The notes below the pieces were generated by a model. That model had not been told where the DNA came from and searched no databases. It saw nothing but the letters and a program-made list of their open reading frames with translations. A stretch of 19,097 nucleotides of DNA from Chloroflexota bacterium (GTDB lineage: Bacteria; Chloroflexota; Limnocylindria; Limnocylindrales; CSP1-4): assembly GCA_005880805.1 (NCBI GenBank), contig VBFZ01000170.1:1397-20493 (forward strand), in the 5' to 3' direction. Both the position numbers and the translations under genes were made by a program. The first letter of the stretch is position 1; every line of letters starts with the position of its first letter. This document shows, piece by piece, positions 6,680 through 14,401 of this stretch.

Positions 6680-7308
6680 AAGTCGACCACGAGGCGGTTC
6701 CGCCCGTTATATCGCCAGAATCCGATGCCGACCCTGGTGAATTTCGCGTTCTTGATGTTGACCCAATGGCCGCCGTTGTACGACTTCTCCGACTGGAAGA
6801 ACAGATGCGAGCCCAGCACCGATGCGTAGGGGCTCGTGGCAGGCCTGCACCCGATGTTCTCGCCGTATGTCGACCAGCTGACCCCAGCCCGGCGCAGGCG
6901 ATATCCCGGGTTGCTGTCGTAGAAGTGGCCGCACAGATTCTTGACGGCGAGCTTTCTCGCGTACGGGCGAGAGACGTAGTCCGAGGTGAACACGCTCAGC
7001 GGAAGCGGCGGCCGGTACGCGCTATATCGCCCTGACCCGTAGCCCTTGCAGTAGCCGGTGGAGGTCACCCAGCCACCGGTCCTCGTGCAGTTGAGGAGTT
7101 TCAGGTAATACTGCTCGACCGCCAGCCATGGACGCGACACCGCGGTCGTCGTACTTGTTGTCGTCGCGGTGCCGGCGGTCGTCGTCGCGGATGCCGCTGA
7201 CGAGAAACCGAGAGTGAACAGCAGGGCGATCGCACCCCCGATGATTGCGATCGATCGAAATGAACGACGCGCAAGCGTTCCTGCCGCGTCCGAAGTCCGG
7301 AAACCCAA
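6664..7308 (-). CDS. Secreted CAP-domain (SCP/PR1-like) protein
   Basis: 214 residues from a TTG start at 7308, chosen because GGAGG lies 7 nt upstream and the reading then gives a good signal peptide: Arg-rich n-region (LARRSFRS), hydrophobic core (IAIIGGAIALLFTLGF) and an SAASA cleavage site near residue 41. A Thr-rich linker (42-57) follows. The body has CGHFYDSNPGYRLRRAGV, YGENIGCR, FFQSEKSYNGGHW and FTRVGIGFW, the blocks of the CAP superfamily (His/Glu cavity; GENI and G-H-W motifs). Four Cys (74, 87, 126, 154) could form two disulfides outside the cell. CAP proteins are extracellular, with roles in binding sterols, peptidoglycan or proteins, seldom known in bacteria. Its 3' end overlaps the acetyltransferase gene by 16 nt. 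Confidence 0.85.
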   Translation of the reverse strand: MGFRTSDAAGTLARRSFRSIAIIGGAIALLFTLGFSSAASATTTAGTATTTSTTTAVSRPWLAVEQYYLKLLNCTRTGGWVTSTGYCKGYGSGRYSAYRPPLPLSVFTSDYVSRPYARKLAVKNLCGHFYDSNPGYRLRRAGVSWSTYGENIGCRPATSPYASVLGSHLFFQSEKSYNGGHWVNIKNAKFTRVGIGFWRYNGRNRLVVDFYRPG

Positions 7309-7701
7309 ACGTCTTGCCTCCCATCTGCCAGAACACCGCGCAGTGCGTGGTGACGGTCTCGCTTGGCCGCGGCCGGCAGACGCAAGGCCTGGGGGACCTT
7401 GCACGAGGGGGAAGGGCGCTGGACGAAGCAGCAGACGCCCTGGAAACGTGCTGCGACGCCGGCGGAGGCGAGCGACGAAATCGCGTGACGGGTCGTGATC
7501 GACGCGAGTCTGCCGGGGGCGGCGTCTTTGGTTGTCGAACTCCCTCTCGAGACGACCGGCCTGCCGAGTATGGTCACGGCGTTGCGCAGTCGCATCCCCC
7601 AGATGGACCACGACGGTCCCGTGTAATCGTCCGGGCGCTGGCCGGACCCCTCATCGCCGTTCGTGGATTACCGTGGATCCGAGCGTCGGCGGGAGGTCGA
7701 A
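7309..7701. other. Intergenic region between the CAP and TfoX-like genes
   Basis: About 390 bp with no convincing gene on either strand. It should hold the promoter of the CAP gene (minus). A plus-strand TACCGT at 7669-7674 is a possible -10 for the TfoX-like gene. I found no repeat or strong hairpin. Open frames here are Arg-rich and look like shadows. Confidence 0.5.
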
Positions 7702-8097
7702 ATGGCGAAATCGGCAGGCGCACCGCGCGGCGGCTCGGGCTGGGAGAAGTCGCCCCCCGAGCTGGTCAGGTGGTTCGAGGCGATTACGTCGGGCATCGAC
7801 GGAATCGAACGCCGGCAGATGTTCGGCTATCCGGCCGCCTTTGCGAACGGCTACATGTTCACCGGGCTTCACCAGACGAACTGGGTGATCCGCCTGCCGG
7901 GTGACGCCTTCGCCGAGCTCCAGTCCCTGGGTGGCCGTCCCTTCGAGCCGATGGCTGGCCGGCCGATGTCCGGGTTCCTCGCATTTCCACCCGAGCTCGT
8001 GGATGGGGGAGCACCTGCGCTGGGGCCATGGCTGGAGCGGGCGCTCGACTACGTGCGGTCGCTTCCGCCCAAGGAGTCAGGTCGCAAGTCGCGCTGA
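7702..8097 (+). CDS. TfoX N-terminal domain protein
   Basis: 131 residues. ELVRWFEAI, then IERRQMFGYPAAFANGYMFTGLHQTNWVIRLP and the late PMSGFLAFPPEL block match the TfoX N-terminal domain, including the RxMFG-P-AF-NG motif. In gamma-proteobacteria TfoX/Sxy regulates competence, but stand-alone N-domain proteins are widespread in other phyla and their role is not established, so competence should not be assumed. The ATG at 7702 has GGGAGG about 6 nt upstream; an in-frame GTG at 7663 lacks a good site. Possible -10 (TACCGT) at 7669. The gene stands alone and is convergent with the small gene at 8103. Confidence 0.85.
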   Translation: MAKSAGAPRGGSGWEKSPPELVRWFEAITSGIDGIERRQMFGYPAAFANGYMFTGLHQTNWVIRLPGDAFAELQSLGGRPFEPMAGRPMSGFLAFPPELVDGGAPALGPWLERALDYVRSLPPKESGRKSR

Positions 8098-8102
8098 ACC
8101 GA

Positions 8103-8312
8103 TCAATGGGAGAGGTGATCGCGGAACCGCGACCAGAACCACGAGTCGCGGGCCAGCGCGTCCAGGCGGCTGATGTCGATCTCCGCGACCGGGCACGTGC
8201 CATGGACAAAGCGGCCGGATTGGCGGTCGACACGCCCGACAAAGGGTCGGTGACAGTACGGACACCAGAGCGCCATCGGACGACTGAGCGCGCGCACCGA
8301 ATCAGTCGCCAT
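8103..8312 (-). CDS. Small Cys-containing hypothetical protein, 69 residues
   Basis: Reads MATDSVRALSRPMALWCPYC, then HRPFVGRVDR, GTCPVAEIDISRLDALARDS and WFWSRFRDHL. The C-P-Y-C pair plus a third Cys in G-T-C-P resembles a small zinc-binding unit, although only three Cys are seen; His residues could complete a site. The rest is an amphipathic helix rich in Trp and Arg. GGGGA lies about 12 nt before the ATG at 8312, and the second Met (MALWCPYC, 8276) is an alternative start. I know no family name. It is convergent with the TfoX-like gene, 5 nt apart. Confidence 0.5.
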   Translation of the reverse strand: MATDSVRALSRPMALWCPYCHRPFVGRVDRQSGRFVHGTCPVAEIDISRLDALARDSWFWSRFRDHLSH

Positions 8313-8373
8313 TCCCTGATTTCATCCCCTTTCGCAGCCGCTGCCGGCCGGTCGCCGCGCGACATCATGGAGC

Positions 8374-8523
8374 CTAGGGCGAGGCGACCTCGAAGCGCAT
8401 CGCGGGTCCTGGTCCGCGGCTTTCACCCGCGTTGATTCGCGACACCGCCTGACGGTGCGCGAGCCAGGCCCGGCCCTGGCGGCATGCCACGGCCTTGCAA
8501 CAGGAGCAAGCGAAGCGCAAGCG
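8374..8523 (-). CDS. Possible small Cys-rich protein (uncertain)
   Basis: In the region between 8313 and 8627 one minus-strand frame ends LRFACSCCKAVACRQGRAWL, then AHRQAVSRINAGES and MRFEVASP. The C-x-C-C and A-C-R cluster, and a helix that reads naturally, make it more protein-like than other frames here. The start is unclear: a TTG at 8523 has AAGGA only 3 nt upstream, and the frame is open further to an ATG at 8649 inside udgX. No family recognised. It may be chance; the rest of 8313-8627 shows nothing I can name. Confidence 0.2.
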   Translation of the reverse strand, partial: RLRFACSCCKAVACRQGRAWLAHRQAVSRINAGESRGPGPAMRFEVASP

Positions 8524-8627
8524 TCCTTGGGCCCGGTTCGCGGGAGACTCGGTGGCGTGCCGAACCCACGACCCGTGACGGCGCCGAAGCACTCCGCGAC
8601 GGTCGAGCTCGGGTCCACCGCAGCCAA

Positions 8628-9341
8628 ATGACCGGGGATATCCCGCCATCGGCGGATCCGAATCGGCTGCCGGAGATCGGCCTCGCCGTGGCCGGCCGCG
8701 GTGGCGGCCTCGACGACCTTCGATCCCTTGCCGCCCGCTGTCGAGGGTGCGACCTCTGGGAGCGGGCGACCCAAACGGTCTTCGGCGAGGGATCGTCCGA
8801 CGCGCGAGTGATGCTGGTCGGTGAGCAGCCGGGCGACCAGGAGGACCTCGCCGGTCACCCGTTTGTCGGTCCCGCCGGAAAGGTCCTCGACAGGGCGCTC
8901 GCAGAAGCCGGGATCGACCGTGAGCAAGCCTTCGTGACGAACGTCGTGAAGCACTTCAAGTGGCGGCCGTCGGGCAAGCGCCGGCTCCACGAGCGCCCCA
9001 ATGCGCGGCAGGTCCGTGCCTGCCGACCGTGGCTTGACGCCGAGCTGAGCGTGGTTCGACCGGCTGCCCTGGTGCTGCTCGGCGCAACTGCAGCCAAGTC
9101 GATCGTCGGGCCGGACGTTCGCGTGTCGGACGCTGCAGAGCCGATCGAGTCGGACCTTGCGCCGCTGGTCCTCGCGACGATCCACCCGTCGGCGGTCCTG
9201 CGCTCCGTGGACAGCGAGGCGCGGGAGGCCACGTTCCGGCGGCTGGTGGGCGACCTGCACCTCATTGCCGACTGGATGCGCTCCACCGGAAGCGCGGACC
9301 TGGATCCGGCTACACCTCCGACGCCGGGATCGCCACCGTGA
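8628..9341 (+). CDS. udgX: UdgX-type uracil-DNA glycosylase/cross-linking protein
   Basis: 237 residues of the family-4-related UDG superfamily. Motif A is GEQPGDQEDLAGHPFVGPAG (65-84). The insertion KRRLH (117-121) before the fourth conserved block, with ACRPWLDAE after it, is the UdgX hallmark: in characterised UdgX the loop (KRRIH) supplies the His that stays covalently bound to the abasic site after uracil is removed, here H121. HPSAVLR (186-192) is the third motif. Candidate iron-sulfur ligands are C38 and C41 (C-x2-C), H109 (at the place of a Cys in family 4) and C132. ATG 8628 is preferred over longer readings, which are Arg-rich. The end overlaps the convergent phoR by 32 nt. It lies beside the phosphate operon but is not part of it. 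Confidence 0.9.
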   Translation: MTGDIPPSADPNRLPEIGLAVAGRGGGLDDLRSLAARCRGCDLWERATQTVFGEGSSDARVMLVGEQPGDQEDLAGHPFVGPAGKVLDRALAEAGIDREQAFVTNVVKHFKWRPSGKRRLHERPNARQVRACRPWLDAELSVVRPAALVLLGATAAKSIVGPDVRVSDAAEPIESDLAPLVLATIHPSAVLRSVDSEAREATFRRLVGDLHLIADWMRSTGSADLDPATPPTPGSPP

Positions 9342-10524
9342 ACGTGGAGCCGCGTCCCTCCTCGCTCTGGACCCAGACGCGGCCGCCGTGGCTCTCGGCG
9401 ATATGGCGGACGATCGCGAGACCGAGGCCGGTCCCGCCGCGCACCCCGACGCGCGCCTTGTCGACCTTGTAGAAGCGCTCGAAGACGCGATCGAGATCGC
9501 TGCGCGGGATGCCGATGCCCTCGTCCTCGACGGACAGTCGGATCTGCCCGTCGTCGCGCCGTGCCCGGAGCGTCACCGCACCGCCCGCGTCGGAGAACTT
9601 CACGGCGTTGTGCAGCAGGTTGATCAGCAGCTGGCCGAGCCGGTCCTCGTCTCCCCGCACGGGTGGCAGCTCGTCCTCGACGTCGGCCCGGAGCGTCACG
9701 CCCTGCCGCTCCGCGAACAGCGCGAGGCGCTCCACGGAGGCTCGAACGAGCTGTCCGACGTCGACCTGCGAGAGGTGGAGCGGCGCGCTTCCCTGCTCGA
9801 TCCTGGAGAGGTCGAGCAGCTCGTTGACCATCTGGACCAGGTGACCCGTCTCGACGTCGATCTTCACGATGCCGTCGCGGATGCGCGGCGGTAGCTCGGA
9901 CCCATCGAGGTCCCGGGCGAGGGTCTCGGTCAGCAAACGGACGGTCGTGAGCGGAGTCCGCAGCTCATGGGACAGGTTGTCGATGAACTCGGCACGGATC
10001 CGCTGCAGCCGTCGCAGCTCGGAGACGTCCTCGATCACGAGCCACAGCCCCTCGATCGGCGATCGCCTCGCACGGACGATCAGCGTCTGCTGCCCGTCGC
10101 CCCCCGCGATTTCCCCGTTCGCCCAGCCGACTTCGTGGGCTCGGCGGGCCAGTGATTCGATCCGATGGTCGCCGAGTGCCTCGATCGCGCTGAGGCCGAC
10201 CAGCTCGCCCGACGCGCGATCGAGGAAGACATGGGCGGCCTCGTTCGCCGCCGCGACCCGCAGGTCGGGGTCGAGCCGGATGATCCCGGCGCCGACCAGG
10301 TCGAGGAGGTAGGTCGTGTCGGCCGCTGCACGACCGGCCTCCCATTCGGCGGTCTCCCGATCGTCGAGCGCGCGCCGGGCGGCGGCCTCGAGGTCGGCTC
10401 CCCGGGGCGCTCCCAGAATCTCCCGCAGGCGCTCGAGCGTCCCGCCCCGAACGACGGCAATGAGTAGCGCCGCCCCGGTCACGATCGACAGCGCCGCGAT
10501 GAACGCCAGGACGAGCTCGTCCAC
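9310..10524 (-). CDS. phoR: Phosphate-regulon sensor histidine kinase
   Basis: 404 residues. One N-terminal membrane helix (about 5-26, ending in VVRGG) and no large periplasmic domain, as in PhoR. A PAS domain (about 70-165) includes LLDLVGAGIIRLDPDLRV and IEDVSEL. The HisKA dimerisation helix has the phospho-acceptor H186 in FIDNLSHELRTPL; the ATPase domain has the N box (N306, INLLHNAVKFS), G1 DEGIGIP (334-340), F box (RVFERFYKVD) and G2 GGTGLGLA (363-370). All catalytic motifs are intact. It is the last gene of the phosphate operon, 41 nt after phoB, and should phosphorylate PhoB when phosphate is low, under PhoU/Pst control. The ATG at 10524 begins MDELVLAFIAAL. Its 3' end overlaps udgX. 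Confidence 0.93.
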   Translation of the reverse strand: MDELVLAFIAALSIVTGAALLIAVVRGGTLERLREILGAPRGADLEAAARRALDDRETAEWEAGRAAADTTYLLDLVGAGIIRLDPDLRVAAANEAAHVFLDRASGELVGLSAIEALGDHRIESLARRAHEVGWANGEIAGGDGQQTLIVRARRSPIEGLWLVIEDVSELRRLQRIRAEFIDNLSHELRTPLTTVRLLTETLARDLDGSELPPRIRDGIVKIDVETGHLVQMVNELLDLSRIEQGSAPLHLSQVDVGQLVRASVERLALFAERQGVTLRADVEDELPPVRGDEDRLGQLLINLLHNAVKFSDAGGAVTLRARRDDGQIRLSVEDEGIGIPRSDLDRVFERFYKVDKARVGVRGGTGLGLAIVRHIAESHGGRVWVQSEEGRGSTFTVAIPASEV

Positions 10525-10565
10525 GGCCCGAGTCTAGGTTGTCCTTCGGAGTGGAATCGACCTGG

Positions 10566-11258
10566 TCAGGAGGGGCGGCGGAAGACGTAGCCGACGCCAC
10601 GCACTGTGTGCAGGTAGCGCGGCTCGGCCGGATCGTCCTCGACGAGGTTACGAAGGCTGTGCACATGGACGTCGACGGTTCGCGTCTCGCCCGCGTATGC
10701 GTAGCCCCACACATGCTCGAGAAGCTGCTCGCGATTGAACACCTGGCCCGGATGGCGGATCAGGAATGCCAGCAGCTCGAACGCCTTGGGCCGCACGGGC
10801 AGTGACTCCCCGTCGCGCAGAAGGCGGTGGCCGGCGAGATCGACCTGCACGGGCCCAAGGTCGACCACCGGCGGCGCCGGGACCGTGAGCCGTGCCTCGC
10901 TCCGCCGGAAGAGGGCGTGGATGCGCGCTTGGAGCTCGCGCAGGCCGAACGGCTTCGTGACGTAGTCGTCGGCGCCAAGCTCGAGGCCGACGACCTTGTC
11001 GATCTCGCTGTCCTTGGCGGTCAGCATGAGGATCGGCACGGCCGACTCCTGCCGGATGATGCGACAGACCTCCGTCCCCGAGATCTCTGGCAGCATCAGG
11101 TCGAGGATCACGAGGTCGGGCGACTCCTCGCGGAAGCGCTGGATGCCCACGCGGCCGTCGGTGGCGGTCACGACGCGGTATCCGTCCTGCTCGAGGTTGT
11201 AGGCCAGTGTCTCGAGGACGGTCGGCTCGTCCTCCACGACCAGGATCGTGCGGCTCAC
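10566..11258 (-). CDS. phoB: Phosphate-regulon response regulator
   Basis: 230 residues, OmpR family. The receiver has E9/D10, phospho-acceptor D53 (LVILDLMLPEISG), T80 and K102 (DDYVTKPFGLREL). The winged-helix domain has VRPKAFELLAFLIRHPGQVF, then WGYAYAGETRTVDVHVHSLR and VRGVGYVF, very like PhoB/PhoP/RegX3. When phosphorylated by PhoR it binds PHO boxes, likely the repeat upstream of pstS. The GTG start at 11258 overlaps the arsC stop by 4 nt (GTGA), so the two are translationally coupled; MSRTILVVEDE is the standard receiver start. In the close actinobacterial analogue it would be called phoP or regX3, so the symbol is by function. Confidence 0.92.
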   Translation of the reverse strand: MSRTILVVEDEPTVLETLAYNLEQDGYRVVTATDGRVGIQRFREESPDLVILDLMLPEISGTEVCRIIRQESAVPILMLTAKDSEIDKVVGLELGADDYVTKPFGLRELQARIHALFRRSEARLTVPAPPVVDLGPVQVDLAGHRLLRDGESLPVRPKAFELLAFLIRHPGQVFNREQLLEHVWGYAYAGETRTVDVHVHSLRNLVEDDPAEPRYLHTVRGVGYVFRRPS

Positions 11259-11731
11259 GCGACTCCGCTTCGTGAGGGAGCCTCGTGGCGCGCCAGCGCA
11301 TCCGGGATGAATGCTTCCAGCTCGCGCTCGAGCCGGGCGAAGACGTCCTTGAACGCCGCGAGGCGGCGCGCATCGCCACCGGTCGCTGCGGCAGGATCGG
11401 GGAGATTCCAGTGAAGGAGCGTGTGCGCTCCGGGCAGATACGGGCATGCCTCCCGCGCCTCGTCGCACAGCGTGATCACATAGTCGAACGGCTCCCCCCG
11501 GTAGTTCTCCACCGATTCCGAGCGGAGGCCCTCGACCGGCAGCCCGGCATCCTGCAGCGTGCGCAAGGTGAGCGGATTGACGCCCTTCGGTTCCGTGCCT
11601 GCGCTCCGGACCTCGAACCGACCCGCACCGCGTGCCCGCAACAACGCCTCGGCAAGGATGCTCCGGGCGGAGTTGCCGACGCACAGGAACAGCACGCGAA
11701 TCGGGCTGGGCGAGCGGACGTTCGCCCTCAA
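11255..11731 (-). CDS. arsC: Thioredoxin-coupled arsenate reductase (LMW-PTP fold)
   Basis: 158 residues. The P-loop C17-V-G-N-S-A-R23-S is the CX5R catalytic motif of low-molecular-weight phosphatases. Two more Cys, C89 and C96 (TLCDEAREACPYLPG), lie 72 and 79 residues after C17. This is the same spacing as C10, C82 and C89 of the staphylococcal pI258 ArsC, which pass electrons to thioredoxin. D112 in NLPDPA fits the catalytic Asp. So this should reduce arsenate to arsenite rather than act as a tyrosine phosphatase. The TTG start at 11731 overlaps the phoU stop (TTGA), with GAGGA upstream; the end overlaps phoB. No arsenite exporter (ArsB/Acr3) or ArsR is in the window. Its place in the pho operon is sensible because arsenate enters via Pst. 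Confidence 0.9.
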   Translation of the reverse strand: MRANVRSPSPIRVLFLCVGNSARSILAEALLRARGAGRFEVRSAGTEPKGVNPLTLRTLQDAGLPVEGLRSESVENYRGEPFDYVITLCDEAREACPYLPGAHTLLHWNLPDPAAATGGDARRLAAFKDVFARLERELEAFIPDALARHEAPSRSGVA

Positions 11732-12573
11732 GGGTTGAGGTCCTCGATGTCGCCGGTCGCGAGGAACACCACGTCCTCGGCGATGTTCGTGACCCGGTCG
11801 CCGATCCGCTCGAGGTAGTAGGCAGCGAAGATCAGCCGCGTTCCCCGCTCGACGTTGTCCGGGTCCGCTCGCATGAGGCCCACGACCTCATCGTAGGTCT
11901 GGTGGAAGAGGTGATCCATCGCGTCGTCCTGGGCCGCGACCTCGCGTGCCAGCTCGACGTCCACGTCGACCAGGGCGCGCAGCACGCCCTGCACCTGGCG
12001 CGCGGCCAGCTGGCCCATCTCGGGCAGGTCGACGTAGCGCTTGAGGGGCGGCTGCGGAGCCAACTTCCGGCCCTGCTTGGCCACGGACGCCGCGTGGTCG
12101 CCAATGCGCTCCAGCTCGTACGTGACGTGGTCCAGGGCCAGCAGGAAGCGCAGGTCCCGCGCGACCGGCGCTTGCGTCGCGATGGTTGTGGCGATCAGCG
12201 AGGCGACGTGGCGCTGGACCTCGTTCACCTGCCGGTCGGCGACGATGACCGCCACCGCGGCCTCGTCGTCATGCGCGACGAGGGCGGCCAGGGCCGCGCG
12301 GATCTGATCGGCCACGATGCTGCCCATGCGCAGCACGTCGTCCTTGATCTCGCGCATCTCCCGATCAAGAACGGCCCGGGAGCCTGGCGGAAACGTGGCC
12401 GGCACCGTCGGAGGCGCGAGCGGGGCTGGAGGCGGGAGCGGGGCTGGAGGCGCGAGCGGGGCTGGAGGCGCGAGCTGCGCCCCCGGCGACGCGTCCTCGG
12501 CGGAATTGCCGTTCCGGGAGAGCGTGTCGCGTCCGGCTGCCAGCTCCTGTCGTGAACGTCGAGGTTCGCTCAT
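11728..12573 (-). CDS. phoU: Phosphate signalling protein PhoU with Pro-rich N-terminal extension
   Basis: 281 residues; typical PhoU has about 215-240. Residues 65 onward are two three-helix PhoU repeats: FPPGSRAVLDREMREIKDDVLRMG, YELERIGDHAASVAKQ, and later YYLERIGDRVTNIAEDVVF; the two ExxxD metal-binding motifs (E-R-I-G-D) are present in both. PhoU relays the state of the Pst transporter to PhoR so that the regulon is silent when phosphate is plentiful. The extra 64 residues include about four A-P-P-A-P-L repeats, encoded by an 18-bp tandem repeat at 12410-12480. ATG 12573 lies 10 nt after the pstB stop with GGTCGCGGGA before it. The C-terminal stop overlaps arsC. Confidence 0.93.
   Translation of the reverse strand: MSEPRRSRQELAAGRDTLSRNGNSAEDASPGAQLAPPAPLAPPAPLPPPAPLAPPTVPATFPPGSRAVLDREMREIKDDVLRMGSIVADQIRAALAALVAHDDEAAVAVIVADRQVNEVQRHVASLIATTIATQAPVARDLRFLLALDHVTYELERIGDHAASVAKQGRKLAPQPPLKRYVDLPEMGQLAARQVQGVLRALVDVDVELAREVAAQDDAMDHLFHQTYDEVVGLMRADPDNVERGTRLIFAAYYLERIGDRVTNIAEDVVFLATGDIEDLNP
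12410..12480 (-). repeat. 18-bp tandem repeat in phoU (about 4 copies)
   Basis: Units begin at 12410, 12428, 12446 and 12464; unit GGAGGCGCGAGCGGGGCT on the plus strand. The second has one change and the fourth is incomplete. Because 18 is a multiple of 3, copy number can change without breaking the frame. It encodes an Ala-Pro-Leu-rich linker. Confidence 0.9.
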
Positions 12574-12583
12574 TCCCGCGACC

Positions 12584-13480
12584 TCAACCGAACCGACCGG
12601 ACACGTAGTCCTCGGTCAACCGCTCGCGCGGATTGGTGAAGATCCGTGGCGTGTCCCCGAATTCCACGAGGTAGCCCGCGCGATCGTCTCCCATCGTGAA
12701 GAAGGCCGTCTGGTCGCTGACCCGCGCCGCCTGCTGCATGTTGTGCGTCACGATCACGATCGTGTAGCTCGCCTTCAGCTCCGCGATGAGCTCCTCGATG
12801 CGGAGCGTGGCAATCGGGTCGAGCGCGGAGGCCGGCTCGTCCATCAGCAGGACCTCCGGGCCGACGGCCAACGCCCGAGCGATGCACAGTCGCTGCTGCT
12901 GGCCGCCCGACAGTGACACGCCACTGTCCTGGAGCTTGTCCTTCACCTCGTTCCAGAGGGCAGCTCGCTGCAGGGAGCGCTCGACGACGCCGTCGAGCTC
13001 GGCCCGCGGATGCCTACCGGTGAGGCGCAGCCCGGCTACCACGTTGTCGTAGATCGACATCGTCGGGAACGGATTCGCACGCTGGAACACCATGCCGACG
13101 ACGCGCCGGAGGCGGACGGGGTCGATCGCCGCGTCGTAGATGTCGACCTCGTCCAGGCGGATCTTGCCCTCCACGCGGGCGCCGGGGACAAGCTCGTGCA
13201 TCCGGTTGAGCGTCCGCAGGAATGTGCTCTTGCCGCAACCCGACGGCCCGATGATCGCCGTCACGGCGTGCGGCGGGATGTCGAGTGAGACCTCGCGGAT
13301 CGCGCGGAACGTCCCGTAGTAGGCGCTCAGTGCGCCGACTTCCAGGCGCCCACTCGCGGCAGCATCGGGCATCGGCCTGTCGGTCCTCGTGGCGACACGC
13401 CCAACCGTCACTGCCGGGCGGACGTCAGGCGCGGGCGTCGGCGTGGGCGCCGGCTCGGTCGGTGCGGTATCCACTGCCAT
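12584..13480 (-). CDS. pstB: Phosphate ABC transporter ATP-binding protein
   Basis: 298 residues. Walker A GPSGCGKST (78-86), Q-loop VFQRANPFP, signature LSGGQQQR (190-197), Walker B VLLMDEP (210-216) and H-loop H246 are all intact; FPTMSIYDNVVAGL and DPIATLRIEELI are typical PstB. It powers phosphate import through PstC/PstA. About 44 residues precede the ATPase core and are Pro/Thr/Ala-rich, longer than usual. ATG 13480 is chosen for AAGGAG 9 nt upstream. A second ATG (13498) overlaps the pstA stop (ATGA) and is possible, which would add six residues. It is 10 nt before phoU. Confidence 0.93.
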   Translation of the reverse strand: MAVDTAPTEPAPTPTPAPDVRPAVTVGRVATRTDRPMPDAAASGRLEVGALSAYYGTFRAIREVSLDIPPHAVTAIIGPSGCGKSTFLRTLNRMHELVPGARVEGKIRLDEVDIYDAAIDPVRLRRVVGMVFQRANPFPTMSIYDNVVAGLRLTGRHPRAELDGVVERSLQRAALWNEVKDKLQDSGVSLSGGQQQRLCIARALAVGPEVLLMDEPASALDPIATLRIEELIAELKASYTIVIVTHNMQQAARVSDQTAFFTMGDDRAGYLVEFGDTPRIFTNPRERLTEDYVSGRFG

Positions 13481-13494
13481 CGACGATATCTCCT

Positions 13495-14400
13495 TCATCT
13501 CGCCCGGCTGCGCAGCGAACGACCGCGGACGATGACGTTGACCACGAATACGAACAACAGCAGCAGGAATGCCGCGCCCCACGCCTGGGCGTTCTGGACA
13601 GGATAGGGCTGCCGCGCGTTCACGAACACGAACAGGGGGAGCGCGTCCATCGGCTTGCCGAGGTTGCCAACGTTGACGTGCTGGTTCCCGAGCGCGGTGA
13701 AGATGAGCGGCGCGGTTTCACCCGCGGCACGGGCGACTGCGAGCATGACGCCCCCGAGGACACCGCTCAGGCCGGTACGCAGGACGACCGAGAGCGCCGT
13801 GCGCCAGACCGGCGCCCCGAGCGCCAACGACGCCTCCCGAAGGTCGCCGGGGACGAGCCGCAGGCTCTCCTCGGTGGTTCGCATGACCACCGGGACCATG
13901 ATGATCGCGAGGGCGAGGCTCCCCGCCACTGCGTTGAACTGGTGGAACGGCAGCACGAACAGCGTGAACGCGAAGATCCCGATGAGGATCGACGGCACGC
14001 CGACCATGACGTCGGCGGCGAAGCGGATGGCGCCGGCGACGCGGCGCTCGCTGAACTCGACGGCGTAGATCGCCGCCAGAATGCCGATCGGCGTCGCGAT
14101 CACCGCGGCGAGGAACACCATCTGCAGCGACCCCAGGATGGCGGCCGCCGCGCCGCCGCCCAGTCCGAGCGCACGGGTCTCCTGCGTCAGGAGCGAGAGG
14201 TTCAGGGCGGCCGCCCCCTTGATGACCACGTATGCCACGATCGCCGCGAGCGGCACCACGCACGCCACGGCGGCGACGAACGACACTGCCAGGAACAGGC
14301 CGTTGACGATGCCTCGCCGTCGGTCAGCGGCAGAACTCGCGAGCAGCGCGGAGGCGGACGAGGGCGCCATGACTGGTACGCCGGTGGTCACGCCTGCCAC
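13495..14400 (-). CDS. pstA: Phosphate ABC transporter permease PstA
   Basis: 301 residues with six predicted membrane helices: about 30-60 (NGLFLAVSFVAAVACVVPLAAIVAYVV), then near 85-110, 125-155, 160-180, 205-230 and 270-295. The EAA-type cytoplasmic loop is present (REASLALGAPVWRTALSVVL), which contacts PstB, and AVARAAGETAPL is typical of PstA. It forms the phosphate channel with PstC. A GTG at 14400 is 1 nt after the pstC stop; the ATG at 14370 (MAPSSAS) is an alternative start with a similar weak ribosome site. Intact, unlike pstC. Confidence 0.9.
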   Translation of the reverse strand: MAGVTTGVPVMAPSSASALLASSAADRRRGIVNGLFLAVSFVAAVACVVPLAAIVAYVVIKGAAALNLSLLTQETRALGLGGGAAAAILGSLQMVFLAAVIATPIGILAAIYAVEFSERRVAGAIRFAADVMVGVPSILIGIFAFTLFVLPFHQFNAVAGSLALAIIMVPVVMRTTEESLRLVPGDLREASLALGAPVWRTALSVVLRTGLSGVLGGVMLAVARAAGETAPLIFTALGNQHVNVGNLGKPMDALPLFVFVNARQPYPVQNAQAWGAAFLLLLFVFVVNVIVRGRSLRSRAR

Positions 14401-14401
14401 C

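Noticed and set aside
7702..8097. Competence regulator Sxy/TfoX
   Set aside because: Only the N-terminal domain is present; this stand-alone form is common and not tied to competence.
11255..11731. Low-molecular-weight protein tyrosine phosphatase
   Set aside because: The two extra Cys at ArsC spacing (C89, C96) and DPA motif favour arsenate reductase.
12410..12480. CRISPR-like array
   Set aside because: Units are 18 bp, directly adjacent with no spacers, and lie in frame within phoU.
11632..12555. Plus-strand frame opposite phoU with repeated GWRRERG units
   Set aside because: The repeats are the antisense reading of the phoU tandem repeat; phoU has clear family motifs.
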